Shown here: one piece after another, positions 11,629 to 22,800 of the stretch | Position numbering within the stretch: the stretch's first letter is position 1 | Layout: every line of letters starts with the position of its first letter | Position numbers and translations under genes: made by a program | Assembly (NCBI RefSeq): GCF_000224145.3 | Contig: NC_020168.2 | Coordinates: forward strand, 2,942,080 to 3,006,079 | Length of the DNA: 64,000 nt | Reading direction: 5' to 3' | Source of the DNA: Ciona intestinalis | Taxonomy: Eukaryota; Chordata; Ascidiacea; Phlebobranchia; Cionidae | Notes under the pieces: generated by a model | The model's database searches: none | What the model was told of the DNA's origin: nothing | What the model saw: the letters and a program-made list of their open reading frames with translations, nothing else

Positions 11629-13610
11629 TTAACCTTCTTCTTTATCGAGTTTGACCCATCCATATTTGCTATGTATCTTTACAATACGCTGGAACTCGGC
11701 CTCGGCTCGTTTTTTCGTTAGTTTGTGCTGTTTTCGTTTCTGGTGCTTGCTCACGACAGCTCCCCCGTGAGCTAAAGCGGCTGCGACTTGAACAAGCAGC
11801 GCCTCGACTGTGTAGGCGCTAGACCAGCCCTGTGCAGTCAGCACTTCCAAGCAAATGGCGCCGCCGTTCATCACGAACCCGTTCTCAATGTATGGACTGA
11901 CCAGCCGTACAAAGGGTGGGGAGAATGGAAAATCCGCGGGAAACGAAATACGGAAGCGGACACAGTCGATTCCATGGTCTTGCATGGAGCGCCAGAGATG
12001 CGAGGACTCGTCAAACTTGTAGTACCTGATGTCCCATTCGCTCAAGTCGTTGCCTTCTCCGTCTTCAGAATAAGGAAACACTTCAAATGCGCCTTCGCTA
12101 TCTTCGCTCGCCTTCCTCAAAAAGCGAAATTCCTTCATTAGGCGACGACCGTTGACCTAAAGAACAAAACCATGTCTTAATAATTTATTAAGTTATTACG
12201 TCCGCGTTTAAGAGGGTGGGTAAAATTAATTTTGGCGCCTAATTATACGCTCGTGGCCGAGCATAAATTACGAAACTCCAAGTTCGAATTAAAAACAACA
12301 ATCCGCAGAGAGAGAGCAATAAAGAAGTCGTTCGGTCATAATGAGTCATGTTTGAAAGGGCCTTGTTAAAGTTAATTGACTGTCCCGAGCTACAGCGTCA
12401 TTAGCAAGTGCATGTGACGAGACTTTGAGTGGCCCACACATCAGACTGGCGACAAGCCATGCTTAGCAATTGCCTGTTGTATATCATTGGCGGCATAGCT
12501 CGAATTTGCTTGCGCTACAGCAACAAGAAACAATGCTGACGAGTGCTGAGTCGACAGCCACCAATTCAAAATTCCTGTATGAGCTTATTAGATATAAATG
12601 AGGGCACATAAATATTGTACCTTCAGCGTTAACCCTCATTCATTATTAACAAACGTCGGTTTGGACACCACGGGAACTAATGAGCACCTTACAGTCATCA
12701 CAATGGGAACGCCTTATATTACTAATGCGGAAATAGGAATCGATTGAACTACGTCAGTCACGTTGAATTGGCGACATAGACGCTAACTAGATCACGGACA
12801 GCAGTCTCCTGTTCCAAGTAAACGCACAAGGCTATATACTTACATTCATTCACAAACAAACCGAAAACTGGAAATGTATTAATAGTGAGGGTGGGGTAGG
12901 GTGGAACATTTTTTTTCTCTCTCTTCTTGTTTCATTTAGTAGTAAACAAAGAAAATTTACAGAAATATATATAACCGTCTAGCCGCGCAAATTCCAATGG
13001 TCATTGTTGGTTGTTCATAACACGACAAAGGGAATTGTATAGTTTAGGTACAAACAGTTTCCGATCTTATCCCACAGTAACTATATAACAACATAAATAA
13101 CTTGAGTAACTAAAGCAATTACCGTTTTCGGTCGAGTTTCCAGGGCGTCCTGCATCTTCCGTGATTCGTTTAGAGCATCCTCGATCCGGAGGCTTCGCAT
13201 CGTATCCAGGTCCTCCGCTGCCTCCTCCTCCTCGCTCTCCCGGATCGCATCTTCCTTTTCGTTCTCCGACGAGTCTTCCGCTGACGAGCATTCTTCCAAT
13301 TTTAGATGCACGCAACTTGACGACGGGGACTTTGCGTTGACGTCATCGAATGACGCATGATCTGAAAACAGACGGGTCGTGTTTACATCATCCTAACCGT
13401 ATACCGCCTTACACAAGCATAAAATACCGAGTACGCACTTTGAATTTCGGCGACGTTGAAATTCTCTGTTTCGACGCCATCTTGAATATCTTGTTGTTCA
13501 TGATTTGAATCACCGACCGCCCGTCCAACCGGTGGGGAGGATGTTGATGACGTCACACGACGTAGCCGCTTGACAATCAGTCGGGCAAATCTTCTAATCG
13601 TGTTCGGCAT
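11629..13610 (-). CDS. UBE2QL1: UBE2Q-family ubiquitin-conjugating enzyme E2, UBE2QL1-like
   Basis: Ubiquitin-conjugating (E2) fold of the UBE2Q clade, predicted to carry ubiquitin on a cysteine and pass it to substrates with E3s. Three exons join in phase: 13610-13439, 13361-13123 and 12156-11629 (312 aa). Exon 3 holds the catalytic domain: SFPADFPFSPPFVRLVSPYI, then GGAICLEVLTAQGWSSAYTVE split around the catalytic Cys (about residue 239), ending GWVKLDKEEG. UBE2Q proteins lack the usual HPN motif, and none is seen. The closest human match I recall is UBE2QL1 (161 aa), so this protein carries about 140 extra N-terminal residues. These start basic (RRFARLIVKRLRR) and turn strongly acidic (EESEEEEAAEDLD-like). 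The ATG at 13610 is the first in-frame Met of exon 1. A subfamily-B MITE lies 43 bp inside intron 2. It could instead be the sole UBE2Q/QL1 pro-orthologue. Confidence 0.88.
12883..13079 (+). mobile_element. TA-flanked MITE (subfamily B)
   Basis: Ends 'gagggtggggtagggtggaa' and 'ttccgatcttatcccacag'. It lies in intron 2 of the UBE2QL1-like gene, close to the exon 2 donor. Confidence 0.75.
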
Positions 13611-16600
13611 GACTTAACACGCAGGATAAGACACCCTATGATTTTCACAGTCGCTATAACACAACCAGTGTATCTAGTATTCCTCTGTTATATGAAACGT
13701 AAATTTAAGCTTACATCAGGTTTAATTTTCCAAGAAGAAAGATATATCTACACTTGAACGTAATACTACTTCTGACGACTCCTACTGTGTAAGTTATACC
13801 ACGAAGAAACCACGTACATTACTCACAACAATAACTCACACCAATGATATTTTATATATACAGCTATATATATATATATATACAGCTATACTGCTATATA
13901 TACAGCAGGAAACCGGGCCGATACTTATCACGTATCTACAGTATAGCTCTATTAAAAACAAGTTGCCTCGTCAGTTCTTTTCCCAACGGTCTACAAATCA
14001 TCTGTTTCACAACCACAAAGAGAATAGCTAACATCTAAACCGAGTAACTGACCACATATTCGTAACTGTTATCGGGTCGATTTCGGAGCGGGTATTTGCT
14101 CTCATTCTGGGCCTCAATTTCTATACTGCCTTTGTTTGCGGTCCGACCCATTCGAGTGCCATTGACAGAACTGAATCAGAGATAGAACGACACTCACTTC
14201 GTCGGCTTTCGCAAAATAAACTAAGCTCCCATATTCTAAAATGTTACACACGTTGGCTCGTATACACAATTTGCTAACTCGACCGCTAAAACGTCAGCTG
14301 GGACAGATCGACAAAGGTCCTTCGGTGGTTTTAACACAAAACGTACATTTGGCGAGCGTAATTTTATTCTGATTTCTGCGTCGTCCTCCAAATTTCGGCG
14401 AAGCGTCAAGCAGAACGTGTTGTCAATTGCTTGTTTCTGCAACCGATACAAAATTTGCTATCATAGCAGCATTCGGCTGTTAAACTGTTCGTTTGTATTA
14501 ACAACGTTCTGTCACGACATAGCACAATCAGTGCACGCTGAACGCAACCGATATAATCGCTAAAACAAAGTGCCTCGTAAGCCAACGGTTCTTCACTGCG
14601 AACTTTCTGATAAATCTGTTATCAATCTTTGCTGGGAAAGCCGCTTAGTATGGTTGCTTCGCAGCTAAGCCCGCAACTGACGAATACATGTGGCAACGCA
14701 GCTTGGTGTTAATCTAAACAAGGATATCGACCAGGCAACCAGAGAGCACACCAACTATAACTTCGATCCCACGCGGAAAACAAAAGCTCTGTACATCCTG
14801 CTTGCCCGAAGACAGCGCTGAGGCTCAACAAAGAGTGTACGGTCGGATAAAACAACCTACTGAAAGCGCCGTTCAGGCGTATTTGTGGGCCACTTCATTT
14901 GGGGACGTTTCCTGACAGTTTGCGGCGACGAGTTACATTTCCCGTTGGCTGTTATGGCTCGCGGGAAAACATCTGCTTTTAAAGCGGCGCTGGGAGATGG
15001 GTGTGTGGCCACAATAAACACTAATAACAACCTTCGTTGCGATCGATTCTGTGCGAGCAACTGCCAACTCGAAAACATCTGTGTATTGTAAAGTCACCGT
15101 GTCATTTTCTCCTATTTTGCAAAGCTATGTGTTGTCGTCACAACAGCTGCCAACTCTTTGTCGGCTGCAAAATCCTAATAGGGTGTCTTAATTCAGCCCA
15201 GGTCGATTTTTCACGCTCCCTATAGGTCTTGTTTACCTATTTTCTTCTCCACAAAGCCACCATGCTGTTGTTGTCATACGTGAAGCCGCTAATACACTAT
15301 CGGGTTCGCATTTCTTCCCCAACGGCGAAACAAACCAAGGAAAGGGTTGATAAATTTCGCTGCGGGTTTTGTTTTTGACTGCGGGAAGATCGGGCGATGC
15401 TGCACACGCCTTGTGTAACACAATACGAGTTTATTGGTTCCATAGACCTAATTTCCTTTGTATTTAAAACCCGCCCGCAGCAGCAATTTTTCATCTGCCA
15501 TGTAATTGTGAATGACGTACGGGCGGCCAGCGGTAGGCAGAGACGTGTCACTACCGGAGATAATCAAATAACGTAACCACTATATACTGACTGTGGTGAA
15601 TGACTGGAATACTGAGACAGACTTTGAAACGCAGGAACATCCAATAGAACCATGGCGATGTCGCAATCTTTGCAATAACGTATTCATGGACAGCGAAAGC
15701 CATTGAAAACGAAAAGTGAATTACCAATGGAAGTTCACTCGATAAGTTCAACGCGGATGTTTTGGCTGGGAGTTGAATTAAGCATTATGTTCAGAGCAAC
15801 GCACATTCGCTTCATGCTCATGAAATATTCACACGGAATTGACATTTTGTTGGCGCACGTGCACTCACAAGAGTAGTTTAAAACCTTCGCGTTGAGTAAC
15901 TTGAGCGGAACGTCGACCACACCAAATACCATAAGGCGCTCAATTCAGGCTTGACTGCGTTTATCGACTTTCTTTGATTTCAGCGGCGCAGAGAAACAGA
16001 TCCTTACGTCACGCCACAACATTCGAGTGACTTTGCCACTCTAAAGAAAACTCGCCGCTTGGATAACTACATTTATTGTGCTTTTAATAACAAAGCTTTG
16101 ATAAGACGTTTGATATACAATACATAGCATACTTTTTACACTATACCTTAACATTACAAATCATATACATTGTATGTACTACTGTAATACAGTGAACAAA
16201 TTGTCTTTGCTAAGCTCCTTTCTCAACTGCGCAACGTAAGCTATTAACAAAGACACACGGATCCCATACACCTGTTTCTCACTGCTGTTCCCAAGCATTG
16301 AAAGTTCAAATCACATTTCTCTGTAATAAACCTACCGAGCTCCTTGCTTTCGCTCGCTCGCGCGTCACTGCCGCTCTAAAAACGTCCACTGACGTTACAG
16401 TCAGTGTGGCGTTTTTCACTGGAATCGCACACCAATTCTCGTTACAATCCACAATTGCTTTGTCAGAGCTCTCAACACTGTCGCTGCGTAACTAGGAAAT
16501 ATAGGGTGGTGCTACAGGCAAGGCTGCTTTCGAGCTACACCAGCAGTTGAAGCGCTTCAAAGTACAGCCTGGACCGAATCAAAAGCTATGAATAATTAAT

Positions 16601-16876
16601 ACGGGCACGACCAATACTTCAAAATTCTGGAAGAGATAACGGAACTCCGTAGCAACGCGCAGTCGATACGCACAGCACTGGCTTCAAAACATTGCTGAGC
16701 GAGGTTGCTCGTTCCCCAATCCCTAAGCCACTATAATGAAATCGTTATCGTGGCACGTCACAGCCGCCAGATTATTTTCAAGCGGATTTGCATGCAGCAA
16801 ATCACTCAGCTGTAATCAAATGATGTCATAGCATGCGCATGATCACAATACACCCATAGAACTCAACCAATATTCT

Positions 16877-17064
16877 ATATAGTAGGGTGGGGGAAGATGA
16901 GACACATTTAGCACGACATAACCAAATATCCTGATCGTATTTTAAACAATTAACAATAATTTATTGGAGTCGTGAGGATACGGTTTTATAATTCTTTAAA
17001 TGCATTTTGTTTACTACCAAATAGGTCGAGAAAATAGAATGAAATACTTCCCCATCTTACTATA
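16877..17064 (-). mobile_element. TA-flanked MITE (subfamily A)
   Basis: Begins 'agtagggtgggggaagatga' with the reverse-orientation interior ('atcctgatcgtattttaaac'). The right end is slightly eroded. Confidence 0.85.
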
Positions 17065-17483
17065 CACAAATGCGGTTTGCCCTGCGATATTAACTAAACT
17101 GTTTAAAAACAAATTTACACAGCACGACTGCTGTTGTCATGCACGTATACCAACCTGGCCAGCATATGCATAGAACGCGCATAAACTTTTTGATTAGTTT
17201 TATATTGAAGATGTACAGTAGTAGGATTACACCACGCACGTCGCAGTCTAATTAGAAAACATATTCCGGAAATGGTCGTATGGCGATAATCACTGACATT
17301 CTGGCAGTTACTAAATAAACGAGCTATACGCTGTAGCAAAAGACACGATCGCGCAAACTACAAGTAAACTTATTTTACAAACATTGTAATAAACATTTCC
17401 GCATATAAATACATATAGTGAAACATAAATACATATAATATATATTTATACATATTTCTATTTTAGGAAGCTGCAACCAACAT

Positions 17484-17733
17484 GTTTATTATTTTGTAAG
17501 TATACACCATATAGCAGTTTTTGGGGAAGATAGGACACCTTGGACATATATTACAGTGGGATGGGGGAAGATGGGACACTTTTTGTTGTGTTTTTGTTTA
17601 TTATTTTGGGACACTTTTTGTTGTGTTTATGTTTATTATTTTGTAAATATACACCATATAACAGTTTTGGGGAAGATAGGACACCTTGGACATATATTAC
17701 AGTAGAATGGGGGAAGATGGGACACTTTTTAAC
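17484..17733. repeat. tandem duplication of about 145 bp including MITE heads
   Basis: The block from 'tttattattttgtaagtata' through a MITE start (17484-17590) is repeated at 17631-17733 with few changes. Each copy contains two partial MITE heads ('ggggaagataggacacctt' and 'gatgggggaagatgggacac'). Confidence 0.8.
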
Positions 17734-17893
17734 TATATTTTCTCGTCCCATTTAGTAGTAAACAAAGAACATTCAAAGAAATACGAAACTATGACCTCAT
17801 GACCCTCATAGACCGTTATTAATTGTTTAAAACACGATCAGGATATCTGGATAATATGTGCTAAAGGTGTCCCACCTTCCCCCACCCTACTAT
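17699..17893 (+). mobile_element. TA-flanked MITE (subfamily A), full length
   Basis: Left end 'agaatgggggaagatgggac', right end 'gtgtcccaccttcccccacc', with the 'tttagtagtaaacaaagaac' interior intact. Confidence 0.88.
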
Positions 17894-18050
17894 ATCTAAA
17901 TATCCTGATCGTGTTTTAAATATTTAACAACGATTTATGGGAGTCGCAAGGATAAGGTTTTATAATACTTTGAATGTTCTTTGTTTACTACCAAATGTGA
18001 CGAGAAAATAGATTAAAAGGTGTCCTATCTTCCTCTACCCTGCTATATAG
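17893..18050 (-). mobile_element. TA-flanked MITE (subfamily A), one end missing
   Basis: Starts inside the element at 'tatctaaatatcctgatcg' and runs to 'gtgtcctatcttcctctacc'. It abuts the preceding full copy head-to-head, so the two form a large inverted repeat. Confidence 0.8.
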
Positions 18051-19770
18051 TGTATATTTACAACATATAAACTTGTTGGTGGGATCTTCTTAAAATAGAA
18101 ATCCCAAGATAATTATCACGAACAAGCTGTAAAGGTTTTCACTAACTTCCCATGTCTTCAACGTGGGAGCCCCTTAGGCTATTTTAGTTGATTTATCTGA
18201 AACCAAATCAAGGTATGAAACGATACTGAAATTTGTGTTCTGTCGTGTTTTGGCTACAACACTGAACAACTCGAAAGCTAATTGCTTGTATATTTGGTTC
18301 TTAGAAATTTACCTGATCAAAAAGAATTGTTTTAACGGTAACTGCATTTATATATAAATATATCGTGTGCACAGTTTGACCGAGAACCTGAGATACAAAT
18401 ACGTCATATTGACTGTCAGATATGACGTATGAGCTTACTGTGGTCTTATTTCGTGGAATAACTAAAACCTCCTGGAACATATACGTATAGTACTGTATTA
18501 GGCAACAAAACAATCACACTTCTTTGAAACAGTGTTAAACACAATCTAACAATACAGCATGATTTTAATACCCAACCTCTAAGCTAAGAACTACTGCACA
18601 CGAAATTACCGTGATAGGCTACCAATACCAAAGACAGGCTTTGTTGTAATGTCTTGCTATAGGGCTCAACTGTAGCGTCGCATGTATGGCCATTTAAGCG
18701 TCCCTTCGGGCGTTTTACCTTCGTCCAAGATTGCCGTAATTGTCACTGACATCAACTTTAATGTGAGGGCCCGATTCAGTTGTAAACATACCTGCCTATT
18801 AAGCTACCATCAACTCGTATATACCGCTATGGCTGAGGCAGGCCTGTTTGGTGGCTGAAGAGTTAACACTGTATGCTCAGACCAACGTGGTTCAGACTTC
18901 CAACAGCAATTTAACACAATCTTCACGGTTATTTCACGGTCTTATACACAAACGAAGAGATCCCGTTAAATTAAACTGATTAGTCAACCGATCAGCAGCA
19001 GGAACAGCTTGTCAAAATCGCTACACAACAAAACGCACAGCGATATATAGATTGTCTGTCCGATAGACTGCAGATCAATATCGCAATTACGAGTTTTTAA
19101 TCCCGCGAGGGAGAAAGCATTTCACGAAGGCGCTTTTGTTGGTCCTGCGAACAGTACAAGCCGAGAAACAGCAGGAAGCTTCATTTGCTTGCCTGGTGCC
19201 GCAAGACAAAGGATTCACGCGAGCGCTGAACAAACAACACGAATTGACTTCAATTTAGGAAACCGGCCAAGCAATCCGTCATTAAAAGGAATATAACTCC
19301 TGCCAGAAAACTTAAATTTCAGAGGAATGCTTTCTCTCTCCTCGATGCAAACCATGGCCTGTCTCATACAATCTTAATTATGCCAATTGAAAATGAAAAT
19401 AAAATCGCTTTCCGTAATCGAATACATTTATTTTAAATCCCGTTATAGGGTAACCGTTCACAATAACTGGAAGCGCTAACCAGTTTATTTGCATAGTACG
19501 AAACACGAAAGATGGTATAAAATAATTCCCAAGCAATTTATCACATCAATATTCTTGTAAACGGAAAACCCGATCAGTAATGATACTAGGTTACGTCAAG
19601 ATTCGTTTTTAGGTTCAATATCTGTACATCCATTAGTACGGTTTCGGCCGCAGTGGCAAGCGTGACTTAATAATTACCGTCGCAAATGAGGTACAGTCAA
19701 AATACCAGACGAGCGACTAATCAATTTTCACATCTATCACTCTCATACTTCCGCAAATACAGCCTTTACA

Positions 19771-19776
19771 TTTATT
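19771..19776 (-). terminator. polyadenylation signal for EEFSEC
   Basis: TTTATT on the plus strand reads AATAAA on the gene strand, about 95 bases past the EEFSEC stop codon. Confidence 0.5.
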
Positions 19777-19870
19777 TCGTTTCCCGAACAAGTTCACGCG
19801 TGACTGTAAGACACAGCGACCGCTAATCGTTACTAAAAGCATAAAAATGACACTTAGTGGACGGAATGCG

Positions 19871-22800
19871 TCACGTTTGCGCCATTCTTTTCGCAGGGTC
19901 GTAAATGTATCTCTTGAAATGCATGGCAACACTCACAGCTTGATTGGTGTTGGCCTGCTGAGGTTCTGTTGTTTCAGTCTGTTTCTTCTTCGACTTTTTC
20001 CCTTTTCCGCCGAGCAGAACTTTTGTCTCCGGCTTTAAACCGTCTGGAAAACATCCGAGATACACAGTGTGTTAAAGATTAATTTACCTGGTGATTTTAC
20101 TGTGAAAGCAAGATGGCACCACCACAAACGGAAATGTGCCGATCAATACGCCACCCAATCAGCCACACAAGAGCCTAATACGACAAGCAGCTGGCACTAA
20201 CACGCCTTCTGCGGTCACACGGCTACCAAACATAACAGGAAAGAAACGATGAACTCATTTTTTGGGAATCAGGTTCTGCTAGCGTTATTTGATATATATA
20301 AACATACAAAACCTAGGCTAATTCTCTACGCACAGCGCTTTTTCGATCATTATGACGTCATACATACCGGGCAATCTGATTTTTATTTTCCCGCTGAGTC
20401 CGAACGAACCGTCGATGACTCCGCTTTCTCCGGTCGAAAGTTCAACCCGGAGACCGGAAAATAGAGCGATGTTCGTCTCTTTTTTCAAAAGGCCTTTACA
20501 TATCACGCTGTAGTCGTCATGCACCTGAGTGAATTGAGTTTTAATTGCTTGATGCATTACGTAATGGCGCGTGCGGGAGGCCTACCCTTTCCACAGTTCC
20601 TTCCCGAGATTTGTTTTTGTAAACTTTTAGCTTTGGTAAAACAGATGACACGTAGTCTTTGGCAGTGAATGCTTCCAATATTTCCGCCTTAAAAGCCAAT
20701 CTGATAATAAGGTGAAAATGTCATTTCGAAGCAGTACATAAGTCGGTTTAAAAATTTACCCCCCACTAGTGTTAATTCATTGCTATATACTCAAATCCTT
20801 AAGATTAACCATTACAGGTCATTAGGTTTAACGTTGAATTGAGTTTGCCCATTAACACTTACACCAATCAAAATGATTAGGCTTTGAAATGAATGAATGT
20901 AACTTACTTTATCCTTGCGTGGCTGGAAAACGATAGTCGTTATCACACGGGTTTAACACCTCGTGCCAGCTTACGAGTTACCATGTATGTTACTTTGTGG
21001 GTGATTATTTTTTTTTGGATTTTTCATTTTTTTTTATGTATGGCTGATAATTTGGACAACCCATGATCTAGCACTAGCTACAAATAACCTATGCATGGTA
21101 CCAAACTAGAAATAGTTCACATCAAACATAAGAGAATATATTAAGGTGGGGGAAGATAGGACACCTTTTCATTCTATTTTTTTCGTCCCATTTGGCAGTA
21201 ACCAAAGAACATTCAAAGAATTATAGTACAGTATCCTGACAACTTTCATAGACTGCTGTTAATTGTTTAAAACACGATCAGAAGGAGTCCCGTCTTCCCC
21301 CACCCTACTGTAATAACCACCTGCATCTGTTGGCGTTTATATCCGTGTCAAACTTGGAGCCGATTGCTAGGCTGTTTGCTCTACAAACCACTGGTTTGTC
21401 GAACACAAGTAATGCCCACTGTTTCTCAGTTTTATCCCTGCACAACAAAAGGAGGATCAATTATAACTAGGGAAGAATTTTAACCTTTGTTATTTGGTTT
21501 TAACATCATACGCACTTGGATAGCTCGGCTCGAAAAATGTAATCTGCTGTGAAATCAAAAGTCTTGCTTTGAAGAGTCAGTCGCTCCATAGCATCTCCTA
21601 GTGGACGGCTTCCTTCCCTATTTTCACCACTTGTGGTCACTTGAGCAAATATTGTAATTTGAGCCATGACTGTGGAATGGCCAATGGTGACGTGAAACTT
21701 TGATTTAGTTGCAACTGATCCACTGTAGTATGGTATCTTAGCTATGCTGACGACCGCAGCGTATAGCGTGGGTAAGCTACCAGGGGTACAAACCAAACCC
21801 CGTTCAAGGAGTTTGGGGTCAAACTGGGTGACACACAACCCTGCCCGATCACCCTGCTTAATTGCGTCAACCGGTTTACGGAACATTTGAATTGACTTGA
21901 CTTTCTTTGTCATCTGTAGGAATAACACCTTATTAACATAGACATTACCAACATGCAAATGGGTGAAGCTGTACTAGTTTCCGGCGCCGTGGCATAGTGG
22001 TTAGCGTGCTTGCCTCTAACCCAAGGGTAATGGGATCAAGCCTCGTCACTGCTACCATTGTGAGCATATGCTTCAACCCAGTGGTCACTAATGGGTTGTC
22101 TAAATTATCAGCCATACATTAAAACAATATTTTTAAAAATAAAAATTTCCTTAATGTAACATACATGGTAACTCATAAGCTTTTTTCTCACCTGCAAACT
22201 TGATATTTCTACTTGATCATTTACAGAAGCTTTTCCGCTTAAAACTGTCCCGGTCATCACTGTCCCTTGTCCGCGAATGGAAAAACAATGGTCAACACTG
22301 AAGAGGAAAGAACCATCACCAGATCGAGTTGGAATGTAAGTGCTATCACCCAATACCTGTGGAAGATAAATAAATGTGACTTGTTGCTCCAACCCAGTAG
22401 TCACTAATGGGTTGTCCAAACTATCAGCCACACATAAAAAAAAATACTCTCAAAAAACAATCACCCACAAAGTTACACACTTGGTAACTCTTAAGCTGGC
22501 ACGAGTTGTAGAAAACAGAACACCCGTGTTAAAGACAGTTGTTTTCCGGCCACGCAAAGATAAAGTAAGTTACATTCAAGCTTTGAACCCACAACCTTTG
22601 GGTCAGATGTAAGCAAGCTAATCAATGTGTTGCAGTGCGAGAATTGTTAGTTCATTTGTATGCACTACAGTAAAGCATCAAGCTTCTTGTATATACTAGG
22701 GCATAAATATTCACTTATTTAAACCACAAAGGTCAATCACATATTTAAACCCCAAGTTTATCAAAACATTACTTTACCAAAAAAAACAATTCTTAAGTAG

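Larger units (their letters stand above)
13611..19870. other. 6.3 kb gene-poor block between the UBE2QL1-like gene and EEFSEC
   Basis: Holds the UBE2QL1-like promoter, a short AT run near 13855-13880, MITEs at 16.9-18.05 kb and a tandem duplication at 17.5-17.7 kb. Much of 14.0-16.8 kb and 18.1-19.7 kb is single-copy by eye and less AT-rich than the introns. ORFs such as 14236-14451 (-) and 16298-16495 (+) have no recognisable product or splice support. I see no RNA gene. Confidence 0.55.

Noticed and set aside
21511-21520. Donor GTATGA for EEFSEC exon 6, ending at 21512
   Set aside because: It would put a stop at the start of exon 7. The donor four bases earlier (gtgcgt) keeps the frame and gives the LSKD sequence seen in human.
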